Positions 1-7,671 of a stretch of 64,000 nt of DNA are shown here, in pieces. Made by a program: the position numbers and the translations under genes. The stretch covers positions 1-64,000 of the forward strand of contig QMIT01000009.1 in NCBI GenBank assembly GCA_024434115.1, given 5' to 3'. The DNA is from Chloroflexota bacterium (GTDB taxonomy: Bacteria; Chloroflexota; Anaerolineae; Aggregatilineales; J027). Within the stretch, counting starts at the first letter, position 1; each line of letters begins with the position of its first letter. A model generated the notes under the pieces. That model saw only the letters and a program-made list of their open reading frames with translations, was not told the origin of the DNA and did no database searches.

Positions 1-93
<93 letters not shown>

Positions 94-183
94 TCACACT
101 CAACCCCTTGTCTGTTCCTGCCTCCCTCCTCCACACCCCCTCCAGCCCGTCTTTGTGTTTATATACCCCAAGAGATAAAAACT

Positions 184-210
184 AAAAAACCCGCCGATTA
201 CTCCAGCGGG
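184..210 (-). terminator. Rho-independent terminator of thpR-rsfS
   Basis: Read on the minus strand, CCCGC and GCGGG form a 5-bp GC stem around an 11-base loop, followed directly by TTTTTT and then AGTTTTTA. It lies about 30 bp past the rsfS stop, as expected for the end of the thpR-rsfS transcript. Confidence 0.7.
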
Positions 211-238
211 CCGCCTCAATCATTAAGCTGAAATGCGC

Positions 239-613
239 TTATTTTACGCGCAGCAGCACTTTCCCTTTGCTCCACAGCCCTTCGAGATCATAATAATCCC
301 GCTGATCTTCTGTGAAGACGTGGACGACAATATCGCCATAATCTACCAACACCCAGCCACCTTCTGGATTGCCTTCGATGCGAGCACCCCGCAGGTCATG
401 TTTTTCCTTCATGCCTTGGCTGATTTTCTCGATAATCGCTTTCAGTTGGCGATCGCTGTTGCCCGTACAGATGATAAAAAAATCGGTGATGACGGTTACA
501 TCACGTAAATCGAGCAGCACCACGTCCTCGCCTTTGACATCGGAAATGATGTCCACGACGGCACGGGCATAATCCAACGTTGTCATCTGTGCGTTGTTTT
601 GGTTCTCAGTCAT
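239..613 (-). CDS. rsfS: Ribosomal silencing factor RsfS
   Basis: A 124-aa protein of the RsfS/Iojap family, normal length about 105-130 aa. It binds ribosomal protein uL14 and blocks joining of the 30S and 50S subunits when nutrients are scarce. Family signatures are visible: an N-terminal helix (TTLDYARAVVDIISDVKGED), the VTVITDFFIICTGNSDRQ strand-loop, and the C-terminal GGWVLVDYGDIVVHVF segment that forms the uL14 contact surface. It is cytoplasmic. The start codon at 613 directly abuts the stop codon of thpR (614-616), so the two are one transcript with thpR first. In most bacteria rsfS sits near nadD or obg; the pairing with thpR here is a lineage-specific arrangement. Confidence 0.95.
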   Translation of the reverse strand: MTENQNNAQMTTLDYARAVVDIISDVKGEDVVLLDLRDVTVITDFFIICTGNSDRQLKAIIEKISQGMKEKHDLRGARIEGNPEGGWVLVDYGDIVVHVFTEDQRDYYDLEGLWSKGKVLLRVK

Positions 614-1210
614 CTAGCTATTTAGCCTCTTTTCTGCAATACATGTATAAACTGGGCCTTCAGGTCGTAATTCACTTCGCATGAGCCGCACGAATTCGCA
701 AGGCCAATCCCCCAATTTGCCGATATTGATGCCCTGTGCAGCCTGACCGATTTTGCCGATGATAGGCTTGGCAAGGTCACGCTTGACGCGACCTAATGTC
801 AGATGCGGGCTGAATTCGCGGTCTTCGGTAGGATAACCAAGCGGGGCGATGTGCTGCTCGATACTATCCCGCAGACGGCGCAGGTGGTTATTTGGCGAAT
901 TTAAGCCGATCCACAGCACATTTGGACGCGAAAAATTGGGGAAACAACCGAGATTGGCGACCTCAATTGAAAATGGCGAATGGCCCGTAATGGCGGCCTG
1001 CAAGCCCCTTTCGATTGCGTTGATTTGTCGGGCGGGGACATCCCCCAAAAATTTCAGGGTCAGGTGCATATTGTCTGGCTGAACCCATTTGACAGTATTG
1101 GTGGGAACGGCTTGTTGCAGCGCTTTTAGCGTACTCTGCAAGGCAGGGCGGAGGGTAGAGGGGGCAGGGGGGAGTTCAATGGCAATGAACAGCCGATAGG
1201 TTTCCGACAC
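614..1210 (-). CDS. thpR: RNA 2',3'-cyclic phosphodiesterase ThpR
   Basis: A 198-aa 2H phosphoesterase of the ThpR/LigT family, which opens RNA 2',3'-cyclic phosphates. Both catalytic H-x-T-x motifs are present: HLTLKFLG near residue 50 and HLTLGRVK near residue 136, each placing one histidine and one threonine in the active site. The N-terminal RLFIAIELP strand is typical of the family, and the length is normal (180-200 aa). It is cytoplasmic. It is the promoter-proximal gene of a pair with rsfS and is separated from it by no bases. The physiological substrate of bacterial ThpR is unsettled; tRNA-repair roles have been proposed. Confidence 0.93.
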   Translation of the reverse strand: MSETYRLFIAIELPPAPSTLRPALQSTLKALQQAVPTNTVKWVQPDNMHLTLKFLGDVPARQINAIERGLQAAITGHSPFSIEVANLGCFPNFSRPNVLWIGLNSPNNHLRRLRDSIEQHIAPLGYPTEDREFSPHLTLGRVKRDLAKPIIGKIGQAAQGINIGKLGDWPCEFVRLMRSELRPEGPVYTCIAEKRLNS

Positions 1211-1496
1211 AATTTCTCCTCACCAGACAACGATTAGGCTTATTATACTGCGATTATGGCCTGAAGTGAAGGAGAGGTATCCACTATATTTAGATATAGC
1301 TGAATACTATTGAAATACGATAATCCACTGTTATAGTTAGTATAGAAAAGAGATTAGTTCGGACGGTGAAACGGTATGCACTTGTCAAGTGATGTCATCG
1401 GTTATGAAAGAGGGCCATATTTGTCCGTTAGCCGATGCGATTTTTGTTATGCTGTTGGCAGGGCCGGATTACAACGCGAGATTGCCGAATATTCCA

Positions 1497-1536
1497 ATAG
1501 ATTTTTGATAAATGTCTGTTATAATGATTTTACACA
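1497..1536 (+). promoter_or_regulatory. Likely promoter of the tmRNA gene
   Basis: A perfect TATAAT (1520-1525) lies 11 bp before the first G of the tmRNA acceptor strand, in an AT-rich stretch. A -35 box is poorly defined; the best-spaced hexamer (about 1497-1502) has little similarity to TTGACA. The rest of the 326-bp gap from thpR (1211-1536) shows no convincing gene; a 61-codon open frame across it runs into the tmRNA and is rejected. Confidence 0.55.
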
Positions 1537-1925
1537 GGGGAGCGAAATAGTTTCGATGTGAGAGGCTAGTTCTCGTGTTGCAAGTCGCGGAGCCTAGTGC
1601 CGCGTTAACAATGGGCAAAAAATTAGGTGCCAACAACACCAACACTGCTTACGCTCTCGCCGCTTAATCCGGCTTGACCTAAGCAGCTAACCCATAGAAG
1701 GTTAGCCGTCTGCCCCATCCGTCTCTATCCGGGTGGATCGGTGGGCGTCACCAAAGATAGCGTGCTGTGACTCGACACCGATAAGGGTCACAAAAGAGAC
1801 ATCGGTTAGTTGTCAGCATACCGCGTTGGCTCGGGCTACTGACAGCGAATGCAATAGGTCAACTAAACTTGTAGACATGCGGGGGCGGTCCTTGCAGACC
1901 CGATCGGCAGTGGTCGGCGCTTCCA
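1537..1925 (+). ncRNA. ssrA: tmRNA (transfer-messenger RNA), atypical T-arm
   Basis: This rescues stalled ribosomes and adds a degradation tag. The 5' acceptor strand GGGAGCG (from 1538) is followed by the D-like AAATAGTTTCGATG. A pseudoknot PK1 precedes AAAAAATTAGGT and the resume codon GCC (1629). The reading frame then gives ANNTNTAYALAA and stops at TAA (1665-1667). After it comes the H5 hairpin GCTAACC/GGTTAGC, the pseudoknot strand pairs GTCTCT/AGAGAC and TGTCAG/CTGACA, and the conserved CTAAACTTGTAG that pairs back with GCAAGT as helix P2. The 3' end is uncertain. CGCTTCC (1918-1924) pairs with GGGAGCG over 7 bp including one G-U, but the arm before it (CCGATC/GGTCGG) has no TTCRA T-loop and no CCA is encoded. 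The gene could be interrupted or decaying at its 3' end. Confidence 0.88.
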
Positions 1926-2181
1926 TAGCTTTGTAATAACCTCACTAAGAATACTTGGTGGGGCTATTTGCTTTTTTGGGATAGGGCCATTGGACGATAC
2001 GCGGGGATGAATCCGCCGCGCTCAATTTAGCAAAAAACCGAGTTGTCTGATTGACAAGGAGGGTAAAGCGAGATAGGCTCATTATCAGACTTTGAAAAGG
2101 GCACTCTGAGTGCAGTGAACACTCAGAGCGCAGAAACCAATCGCCGCGAAGCAATTAGTAACCAAGAAGGGATTATATATC

Positions 2182-3024
2182 ATGTCTAGTGGGCCAAGAA
2201 TATTGGATTCCAAAGATGTCTATTGGTTGGCAGGATTACTGGAGGGTGAAGGGTCTTTTTTAAAGCCCAGACCGAGTACCCCAACGATTCCAAGAATCAC
2301 CATCGAAATGTGCGATAAAGATGTAATTGAAAGGGTCGCTTATATCTTCGGCGTAAATTATGTTTACCACCGAAAACCTAGAAATGAGCGCCGAAAGGAC
2401 GGTTATGGGGTTATCAGTGCTGCTAAAAACGCTGTCAAAATTATGCAAGCCGTTTATCCCCTTATGGGAGAGCGCCGAAAACAACAGATTATTGCGGCAA
2501 CAAATGGACGCGCCATTAACGATTATCCCCTTAATCCGGAATTTGAACTTTACTGGCTGGCAGGGATATTGGAAGCCGAAGGGTCATTTATGAGAGGGAC
2601 CCCTTCTGCCCCAAATAAGCCGAATATCAAGATACATACCACAGACCAAGATATTGCACAACGAGTGGCCGATATTTTTCAAGTTAAGGTGATGGGGCCA
2701 TACACACGAAAGGGATGGGAGGTTGAATGGAAGCCTTTTTATATGGTTACAAAGCGCAGTCGTCCCGCTATCCAACTCATGCAACAAATTCGCCCGATGA
2801 TGGGGGAGCGACGACAGGGACAAATTGATGCGGCGATTGGGTCGTATGTGGATAGGAGTGGGCCAAATCACCCGAATGTGAAATTGACGGTTGAGCAGGT
2901 ACGGGAAATTCGACGGCGACTGGCTCAGGGCGACAAACTGAGGGCGTTGGCGGAGGCATATAGTGTTGACTTTAGTCTGATTTGGCAGATTAAGGCGCGG
3001 CGGGCATGGAAGGATGTTGAGTAG
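2182..3024 (+). CDS. LAGLIDADG homing endonuclease-like protein with C-terminal HTH
   Basis: A 280-aa protein with two LAGLIDADG motifs in the family's single-chain layout: YWLAGLLEGEGSF at about residues 14-26 and YWLAGILEAEGSF at about 124-136. Glu occupies the metal-binding acidic position in each (E23, E133). Each motif heads a similar half-domain ending in PLMGERRK.QQI or RPMMGERRQGQI, showing internal duplication. Residues about 232-278 (LTVEQVREIRRRLAQG and following) look like a helix-turn-helix, as in NUMOD-type DNA-binding tails. The ATG follows an AGAAGGGA-like ribosome site. It lies 256 bp downstream of the tmRNA on the same strand, with no other gene between. Such enzymes usually travel in group I introns or inteins, or stand alone next to their target. 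I could not define intron boundaries. Confidence 0.85.
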   Translation: MSSGPRILDSKDVYWLAGLLEGEGSFLKPRPSTPTIPRITIEMCDKDVIERVAYIFGVNYVYHRKPRNERRKDGYGVISAAKNAVKIMQAVYPLMGERRKQQIIAATNGRAINDYPLNPEFELYWLAGILEAEGSFMRGTPSAPNKPNIKIHTTDQDIAQRVADIFQVKVMGPYTRKGWEVEWKPFYMVTKRSRPAIQLMQQIRPMMGERRQGQIDAAIGSYVDRSGPNHPNVKLTVEQVREIRRRLAQGDKLRALAEAYSVDFSLIWQIKARRAWKDVE

Positions 3025-3040
3025 GGCAGGATTTGAATGG

Positions 3041-3073
3041 AGGAGGGTTGGTTCTTCACCCCTCCTTTGTTGT
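3041..3073 (+). terminator. Probable terminator after the LAGLIDADG gene
   Basis: AGGAGGG (3041-3047) pairs with CCCTCCT (3060-3066) around a 12-base loop, followed by the T-rich TTGTTGTTG. It sits 16 bp after the stop codon and before a convergent gene. The T-tract is broken, so strength is uncertain. Confidence 0.5.
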
Positions 3074-3105
3074 TGATTCGGCTACCGTTTCGATAAAGAC
3101 ATTTT

Positions 3106-3903
3106 CTACTGCTTTGACCTACGCGGAATGAACATGGACGTTGTGCGTTTGTAGTGCCGATAGTGGTCGCCGAAAAATCTAGTGAGATCGCGTTCCTCTA
3201 ATTGAATCGCAATGAGAATATATGCGGTGGTTGCGGCTGCGAAAAGCAGATGACCGACTGTCATCTCTGGTGTTACCCAAAATGCAATGAGAAAGCCCAA
3301 CATAATGGGATGACGCAAAAATTTATAAAACATTGGTGTCCTAAATCCAAGATGTTTGTATTCATCATTGCGAAGATGCAGGTAGACCTGTCGTAGCCCA
3401 AATAGATCAAAATGGTTAATCATGAATGTGCTCAGGAGCACTATCAACCAGCCAAAAAGCGAGATTCCGTAAAGTAGGGCACGCGCAACCGGATGCTCGA
3501 CTGACCAAATAGAATCTGTGAGGGGTCGCCATTGCCAGAATAACAGCACGAGTGCTAGGCTGGCAAAAAGGACATAGGTGCTGCGTTCGATAGGTGCTGG
3601 GACGATGGTCGTCCACCATTTCTTGAATTCGGGGCGTGCCATGACGCTATGCTGAATAGCGAATATTCCCAGAAGCAGCACATTCACGAGCAAGGCCTCT
3701 TGATCGGCAACTTTTGTACCAGAGTCTATAGACTTGGGAACGATAAAGTTCTCCACAAAGCCTATCGCGTAGAGGAATGTTACGAAAAAGATTAGGTAAC
3801 AGACGAGGCCATATAGGGCAGCGAGTGATCTTGCAACTACGCTATAGGCGGCTGTAGTATCCATTGTGGAAAGCTGGCTTTGCGAGACCTTGTTTGATGA
3901 CAT
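3106..3903 (-). CDS. mddA: Methanethiol S-methyltransferase-like membrane protein (MddA family)
   Basis: A 265-aa polytopic membrane protein of the isoprenylcysteine methyltransferase superfamily. The sequence is closest to MddA, which methylates methanethiol to dimethyl sulfide using S-adenosylmethionine. Family-like blocks include [47 protein letters not shown] and the C-terminal [13 protein letters not shown]...ERDL signature. About six hydrophobic segments are visible. It is monocistronic, with its stop facing the endonuclease gene. The homology call is strong; the substrate is inferred from family resemblance. Confidence 0.82.
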   Translation of the reverse strand: MSSNKVSQSQLSTMDTTAAYSVVARSLAALYGLVCYLIFFVTFLYAIGFVENFIVPKSIDSGTKVADQEALLVNVLLLGIFAIQHSVMARPEFKKWWTTIVPAPIERSTYVLFASLALVLLFWQWRPLTDSIWSVEHPVARALLYGISLFGWLIVLLSTFMINHFDLFGLRQVYLHLRNDEYKHLGFRTPMFYKFLRHPIMLGFLIAFWVTPEMTVGHLLFAAATTAYILIAIQLEERDLTRFFGDHYRHYKRTTSMFIPRRSKQ

Positions 3904-4061
3904 AAGGCTTCTCCTTCATCTGATATTTCTAACATCTTTCACATGCTAAGTCAGAGAAGCGAGGCCTGTCTCCATTCGAAAGAATGGTATGAAGAATGGA
4001 ATTATCATATTGAATATAGTATGATCCAGACGGTATGTTATCGTTATGAGTTAGGAATGCG

Positions 4062-5165
4062 ATGATGGATGGTTCTATACAAGCATCAGACCGACTGACC
4101 GAACGAGAACAAGAGATATTGGTACGGCTATCTGGTGGATTATCCGACCAGCAAATCGCTGACGAGCTTGTCCTAAGTTTGAATACCGTTAAATGGTACA
4201 ACCGTCAGATCTATAGCAAATTGGGGGTCAACAGCCGTACACAAGCGATCGCTCAAGCCAGTGTATTGGGCCTCCTCGCCTCCGACCCTTCGATGTCACC
4301 CCAAGAGCACAGGCGGGTGGGACAGCGTGTTCATTTTACCAACAGTTTTGATGGGACTCGTCTTGCGTTTGGGATTGCTGGTGAGGGGCCACCGCTGGTC
4401 AAAGCAGCCACATACATGGGCCACTTGGAATACGATTGGGATAGCCCCGTGTGGCATCCATTGTTGGAGGAATTGACCCGCGAACATACCTTGATCCGCT
4501 TCGACAAACGGGGCTGCGGCCTTTCAGATTGGAATATCACCGATACCTCATTTGAGGCGTGGGTACGTGATTTGGAAGCAGTTGTAGATACGGTTGGTCT
4601 CACCCGATTTCCCCTTTTTGCCATGTCGTGTGCAGGGGCGATTGCCATCGCATACACCGTGCGTCATCCCGAAAAAGTCAGTTGTTTGGTTTTACTCGGC
4701 GCGTATGCTCGGGGCTGGTTGAATCGGGAATTAACCGAAGCGCAAATTGAAGAAGAGCAGTTGATGATTAGCCTGATGCGGGTTGGGTGGGGACGAGAAA
4801 ATCCAGCTTTTCGGCAGGTCTTCGCTACACAGCTTTTTCCTGAAGCGACACTCGAACAATTACGCGCTCTTGAGGAGCAAATGCGCATTTCAGCTTCGCC
4901 TGAAAACGCGGTGCGACTTGAAAGGGAAATGCACCAAATTGATATACGGCAAATTGCTACACAGATTCAAGTCCCAACTTTGGTGCTGCACGCGCGTGGG
5001 GATGCAGCCGTTCCTTTTGAAGAAGGTCGTCTGCTGGCATCCCTGATTCCCAACGCACAGTTTGTAGCCCTAGAGAGCAAGAATCACTTACTCACTGGGC
5101 ATGAACCGGCTTGGACAAAATTCGTGTCCGTCTTCCGTAGTTTCCTGAACAGCAATGATGGATAA
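4062..5165 (+). CDS. LuxR-type HTH fused to an alpha/beta hydrolase
   Basis: A 367-aa two-domain protein. Residues about 5-70 form a LuxR-type helix-turn-helix (LTEREQEILVRLSGGLSD, QQIADELVLSLNTVKWYN). Residues about 90-365 are an alpha/beta hydrolase: the strand-turn FDKRGCGLSDW, a nucleophile elbow AMSCAGA with Ser in the centre, an acid in ARGDAAVPFEEGR and a His in ESKNHLLTGHE. The elbow departs from the usual G-x-S-x-G at its first glycine. The usual LuxR order (sensor first, HTH last) is reversed. The likely model is a one-component regulator whose hydrolase domain senses or turns over a small ligand; the ligand is unknown. It is a single gene, divergent from mddA. Confidence 0.85.
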   Translation: MMDGSIQASDRLTEREQEILVRLSGGLSDQQIADELVLSLNTVKWYNRQIYSKLGVNSRTQAIAQASVLGLLASDPSMSPQEHRRVGQRVHFTNSFDGTRLAFGIAGEGPPLVKAATYMGHLEYDWDSPVWHPLLEELTREHTLIRFDKRGCGLSDWNITDTSFEAWVRDLEAVVDTVGLTRFPLFAMSCAGAIAIAYTVRHPEKVSCLVLLGAYARGWLNRELTEAQIEEEQLMISLMRVGWGRENPAFRQVFATQLFPEATLEQLRALEEQMRISASPENAVRLEREMHQIDIRQIATQIQVPTLVLHARGDAAVPFEEGRLLASLIPNAQFVALESKNHLLTGHEPAWTKFVSVFRSFLNSNDG

Positions 5166-5215
5166 TACGGAAGGCAACGCACAGTGACTATCCCCAGCAA
5201 TGTTTCCTTGCTTGC

Positions 5216-7459
5216 CTAAGAGGATGCGGCATCCTCCAGTTGGTTACGCAGGTTGAGGGCAGCCCGTTCGGCATCGCGGCCAAAGGGATATTCGTAGAAT
5301 TGATTCCAGTAGACAATCCACGAATAGGCTTCAAGGGCCTGCTCTGGCTCCTCTAATTCATTCAGCACCCGTGCCAATAGATAATAATCTTCGGCAGTCT
5401 CGCGCACGGCAAGCGCGGATTGCACAGTCTGGCGGAGGGCTTGGAGGGCCGTCCGGCGATTGGAGGCGCTGATGGTGGTGTTTTCCAACAATTGAGCAAA
5501 TTCCGCTTCGGCACGATAGATGCGGGCTTGGGCCTGCTGATCGGGCGTGAGCGTCGCCACAAAATCGGGTGTCAGCAGATCATTCAGGACGGCGGCGAAA
5601 TCACACTCGATGTCGCTGGCGGTATATTGGCAGGTCTGGCTCAGAATTTGGGCCTTTTGCAAAATCAAATCGCTACGGGTCGGATTTTCGGTTAGCAGAG
5701 TATCAAGGTCATTCAACAGGACGGGATAGCGGCGCAGTTCTTGGGCGGCTTGGGCGTGGAGTTCGACCCATGTTAGATTATCGGGTTCGAATGACATCAA
5801 GGTTTCCAAATCGTCAAAGGTAGCGGGCCAATTCAGACGCTGTTGGTAGATACGGGCGCGGAGGGCATAGGCTTCGATAATGGCAGGTTGCTCGGTTTCG
5901 GGCAGGTCATCGGCATTCTCTATGACGCGGTTGATGGTGAAGATGGCACGATCTACATTGCCTTCTTGCAAGCGGGCCTCGGCCAATAAAATGTAGCCAT
6001 CGGGATCGCCGGCATAGAATAACAAATATTCCTCGGCAGCGATGGCCGCACGACCATAACGCAGGAGACGTTCTTGACCGCTGGCGAGACTGGCGAGACT
6101 GAGATAGGCCTCAGCCCGCAAGCGCAGCACTTTTTCGGAGGCGGGGTCAACGGTTTGGGCACGGGCCAGATAGACCAACGCTTCTTCGGCATTACCGCGC
6201 GACAATTCAACTTCGGCGCGGGTCAGCAGCAAATTGACACTGGCAGGATAAATCTCCAAACCTTGCGTTAGGACGCTGATGGCGCGGTTGTAGGATTGGG
6301 TCAGGCCAAGCTGGGAGGCCTGTACCAGATAAATGCGGGCCAACGTGTCATAGGCTTTTTCGAGCCGACTATCGGCCTCAAGCGCTTGGCTGCATTGCTG
6401 GGCACCGTCATCGAGCAGACTGGCATCGGGGGAAGTGGGATCGGAAATCGCCTGATAATAATCCACCACGCAGAGACCCGTATAGAGCAGGGGGGAGTCT
6501 TCGCAGGTGGCAAAGTTAGGGACACGTTCACGATCAAGGGCGTCGTCTAATAATTCGCGGGCCTGTTGTAAATTAAAGCGTCCGCCCTGTTCCGCCAGCG
6601 AAATGGCCTCGTAATAATAGGTTTCGGGGAAACAGGCGCTGGGTTGGGCGGTGCGCTCAAAAGCGGACATGGTGCTGAGATTGTCATAATCCCCGACTGA
6701 ATAATAGGCTACCGCCGTTTGCATCTGGAAATTAATCGAGTTGTTAAACTCCGGGTAGACGGCAGTGGGTGTGCCACCATAGATGTTGCCGACGGGCAAA
6801 TCTTGGGGAACGGGGACAGGCGTTTCAGGATCAACCGAATCCGGCGTCGGCGTGTTGGGAATACCGGGGGTGGCCGTCGCGGTGTTGGTGGGGGTATGGC
6901 TGGGGGTGGCAGAAGCACGGACTTGGGCTTCTTTCTCACTGGTCAAGTCAATGGTCAGGGCAATGGCGACAACAGCGACAATCAACAGGGCGGCAACCCC
7001 GGCGGCGATGACATAGGCCGAGCGACGCACCGTCCGAGCAGTAGATTCACCATAACGCCGCTTGTTTTTCTGCACCCACTCGATTTCTAAAATGGTGCTG
7101 GGTTCGGGGTTGTAGGTGCGGAGAAATTCATCCACCGAGGCTTGGATTTTGTTTAATTTTTCGGAGGGGATGACCGGAACGGCAGGCGGTTGGGCGGCTT
7201 GCTGTTCGGGGGCGACCCCCAATGCCTGTAAGCCTTTGATGGCGAGTTCACTTTGTGGATTAATGCTCAAAATTTGTTTAAGGCAAAAGATACGTTCTTT
7301 GTCATCTTTCGCCACGCTGCTCAACCAGAGCCAGATGGTTTCATTACGCGGGTCAATCTTGACGGCCTGCTGCAAAATTTGGCGGGCCTGATCTTTTTGA
7401 CCTGCTTTAGCGGCGGCGATGCCCTGCTGCAAAAGTTGTTTAACGCGATCTTGAGCCAT
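5216..7459 (-). CDS. Membrane-anchored TPR-repeat protein
   Basis: About 747 aa from the ATG at 7459, chosen because it starts MAQDRVKQLLQQG after a GTAGGGG-like ribosome site; the frame stays open further upstream without support. Residues 1-85 hold cytoplasmic TPR-like repeats (AAKAGQKDQARQILQQAV). One membrane helix lies at about 149-170 (VIAAGVAALLIVAVVAIALT), then a Thr/Pro-rich linker (about 180-235), then a long outer domain with many TPR units to the end. The topology suggests an envelope scaffold joining cytoplasmic and external TPR arms. The family is common and poorly characterised in Chloroflexota; no specific function can be assigned. Confidence 0.8.
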   Translation of the reverse strand: MAQDRVKQLLQQGIAAAKAGQKDQARQILQQAVKIDPRNETIWLWLSSVAKDDKERIFCLKQILSINPQSELAIKGLQALGVAPEQQAAQPPAVPVIPSEKLNKIQASVDEFLRTYNPEPSTILEIEWVQKNKRRYGESTARTVRRSAYVIAAGVAALLIVAVVAIALTIDLTSEKEAQVRASATPSHTPTNTATATPGIPNTPTPDSVDPETPVPVPQDLPVGNIYGGTPTAVYPEFNNSINFQMQTAVAYYSVGDYDNLSTMSAFERTAQPSACFPETYYYEAISLAEQGGRFNLQQARELLDDALDRERVPNFATCEDSPLLYTGLCVVDYYQAISDPTSPDASLLDDGAQQCSQALEADSRLEKAYDTLARIYLVQASQLGLTQSYNRAISVLTQGLEIYPASVNLLLTRAEVELSRGNAEEALVYLARAQTVDPASEKVLRLRAEAYLSLASLASGQERLLRYGRAAIAAEEYLLFYAGDPDGYILLAEARLQEGNVDRAIFTINRVIENADDLPETEQPAIIEAYALRARIYQQRLNWPATFDDLETLMSFEPDNLTWVELHAQAAQELRRYPVLLNDLDTLLTENPTRSDLILQKAQILSQTCQYTASDIECDFAAVLNDLLTPDFVATLTPDQQAQARIYRAEAEFAQLLENTTISASNRRTALQALRQTVQSALAVRETAEDYYLLARVLNELEEPEQALEAYSWIVYWNQFYEYPFGRDAERAALNLRNQLEDAASS

Positions 7460-7671
7460 AGCGCCCCTACCCGTGTAATTTTTTGAATGATGGCAAAAGG
7501 AAGAATATAAGAATATATAGACTTCACCCCCCATTGTACAACAGCCCCCATGAGACAACAATTTTATGCGGGTATACTAGCGGGGTGGGTTATTTTTCGT
7601 AAGAAATTGTCCCCACCCCATTGCATGGAGAGGGGAGATGAATCTGATGACCAACTGTAAAGGATAAGGAT

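Noticed and set aside
1733..1936. 67-codon open frame inside the tmRNA
   Set aside because: It overlaps conserved tmRNA helices and has no protein similarity or ribosome site.
1992..2022. GGAC...GCGGGGATGAATCCGC...CGCTC downstream of the tmRNA, resembling a second-exon T-arm and acceptor
   Set aside because: Only five bases (CGCTC) pair with the 5' acceptor strand and the loop lacks TTC; CGCTTCC at 1918-1924 is a better match.
3025..3105. Possible tmRNA 3' exon after the LAGLIDADG gene
   Set aside because: No sequence complementary to GGGAGCG followed by ACCA is present, and no T-loop; the region holds only a hairpin before the convergent mddA stop.
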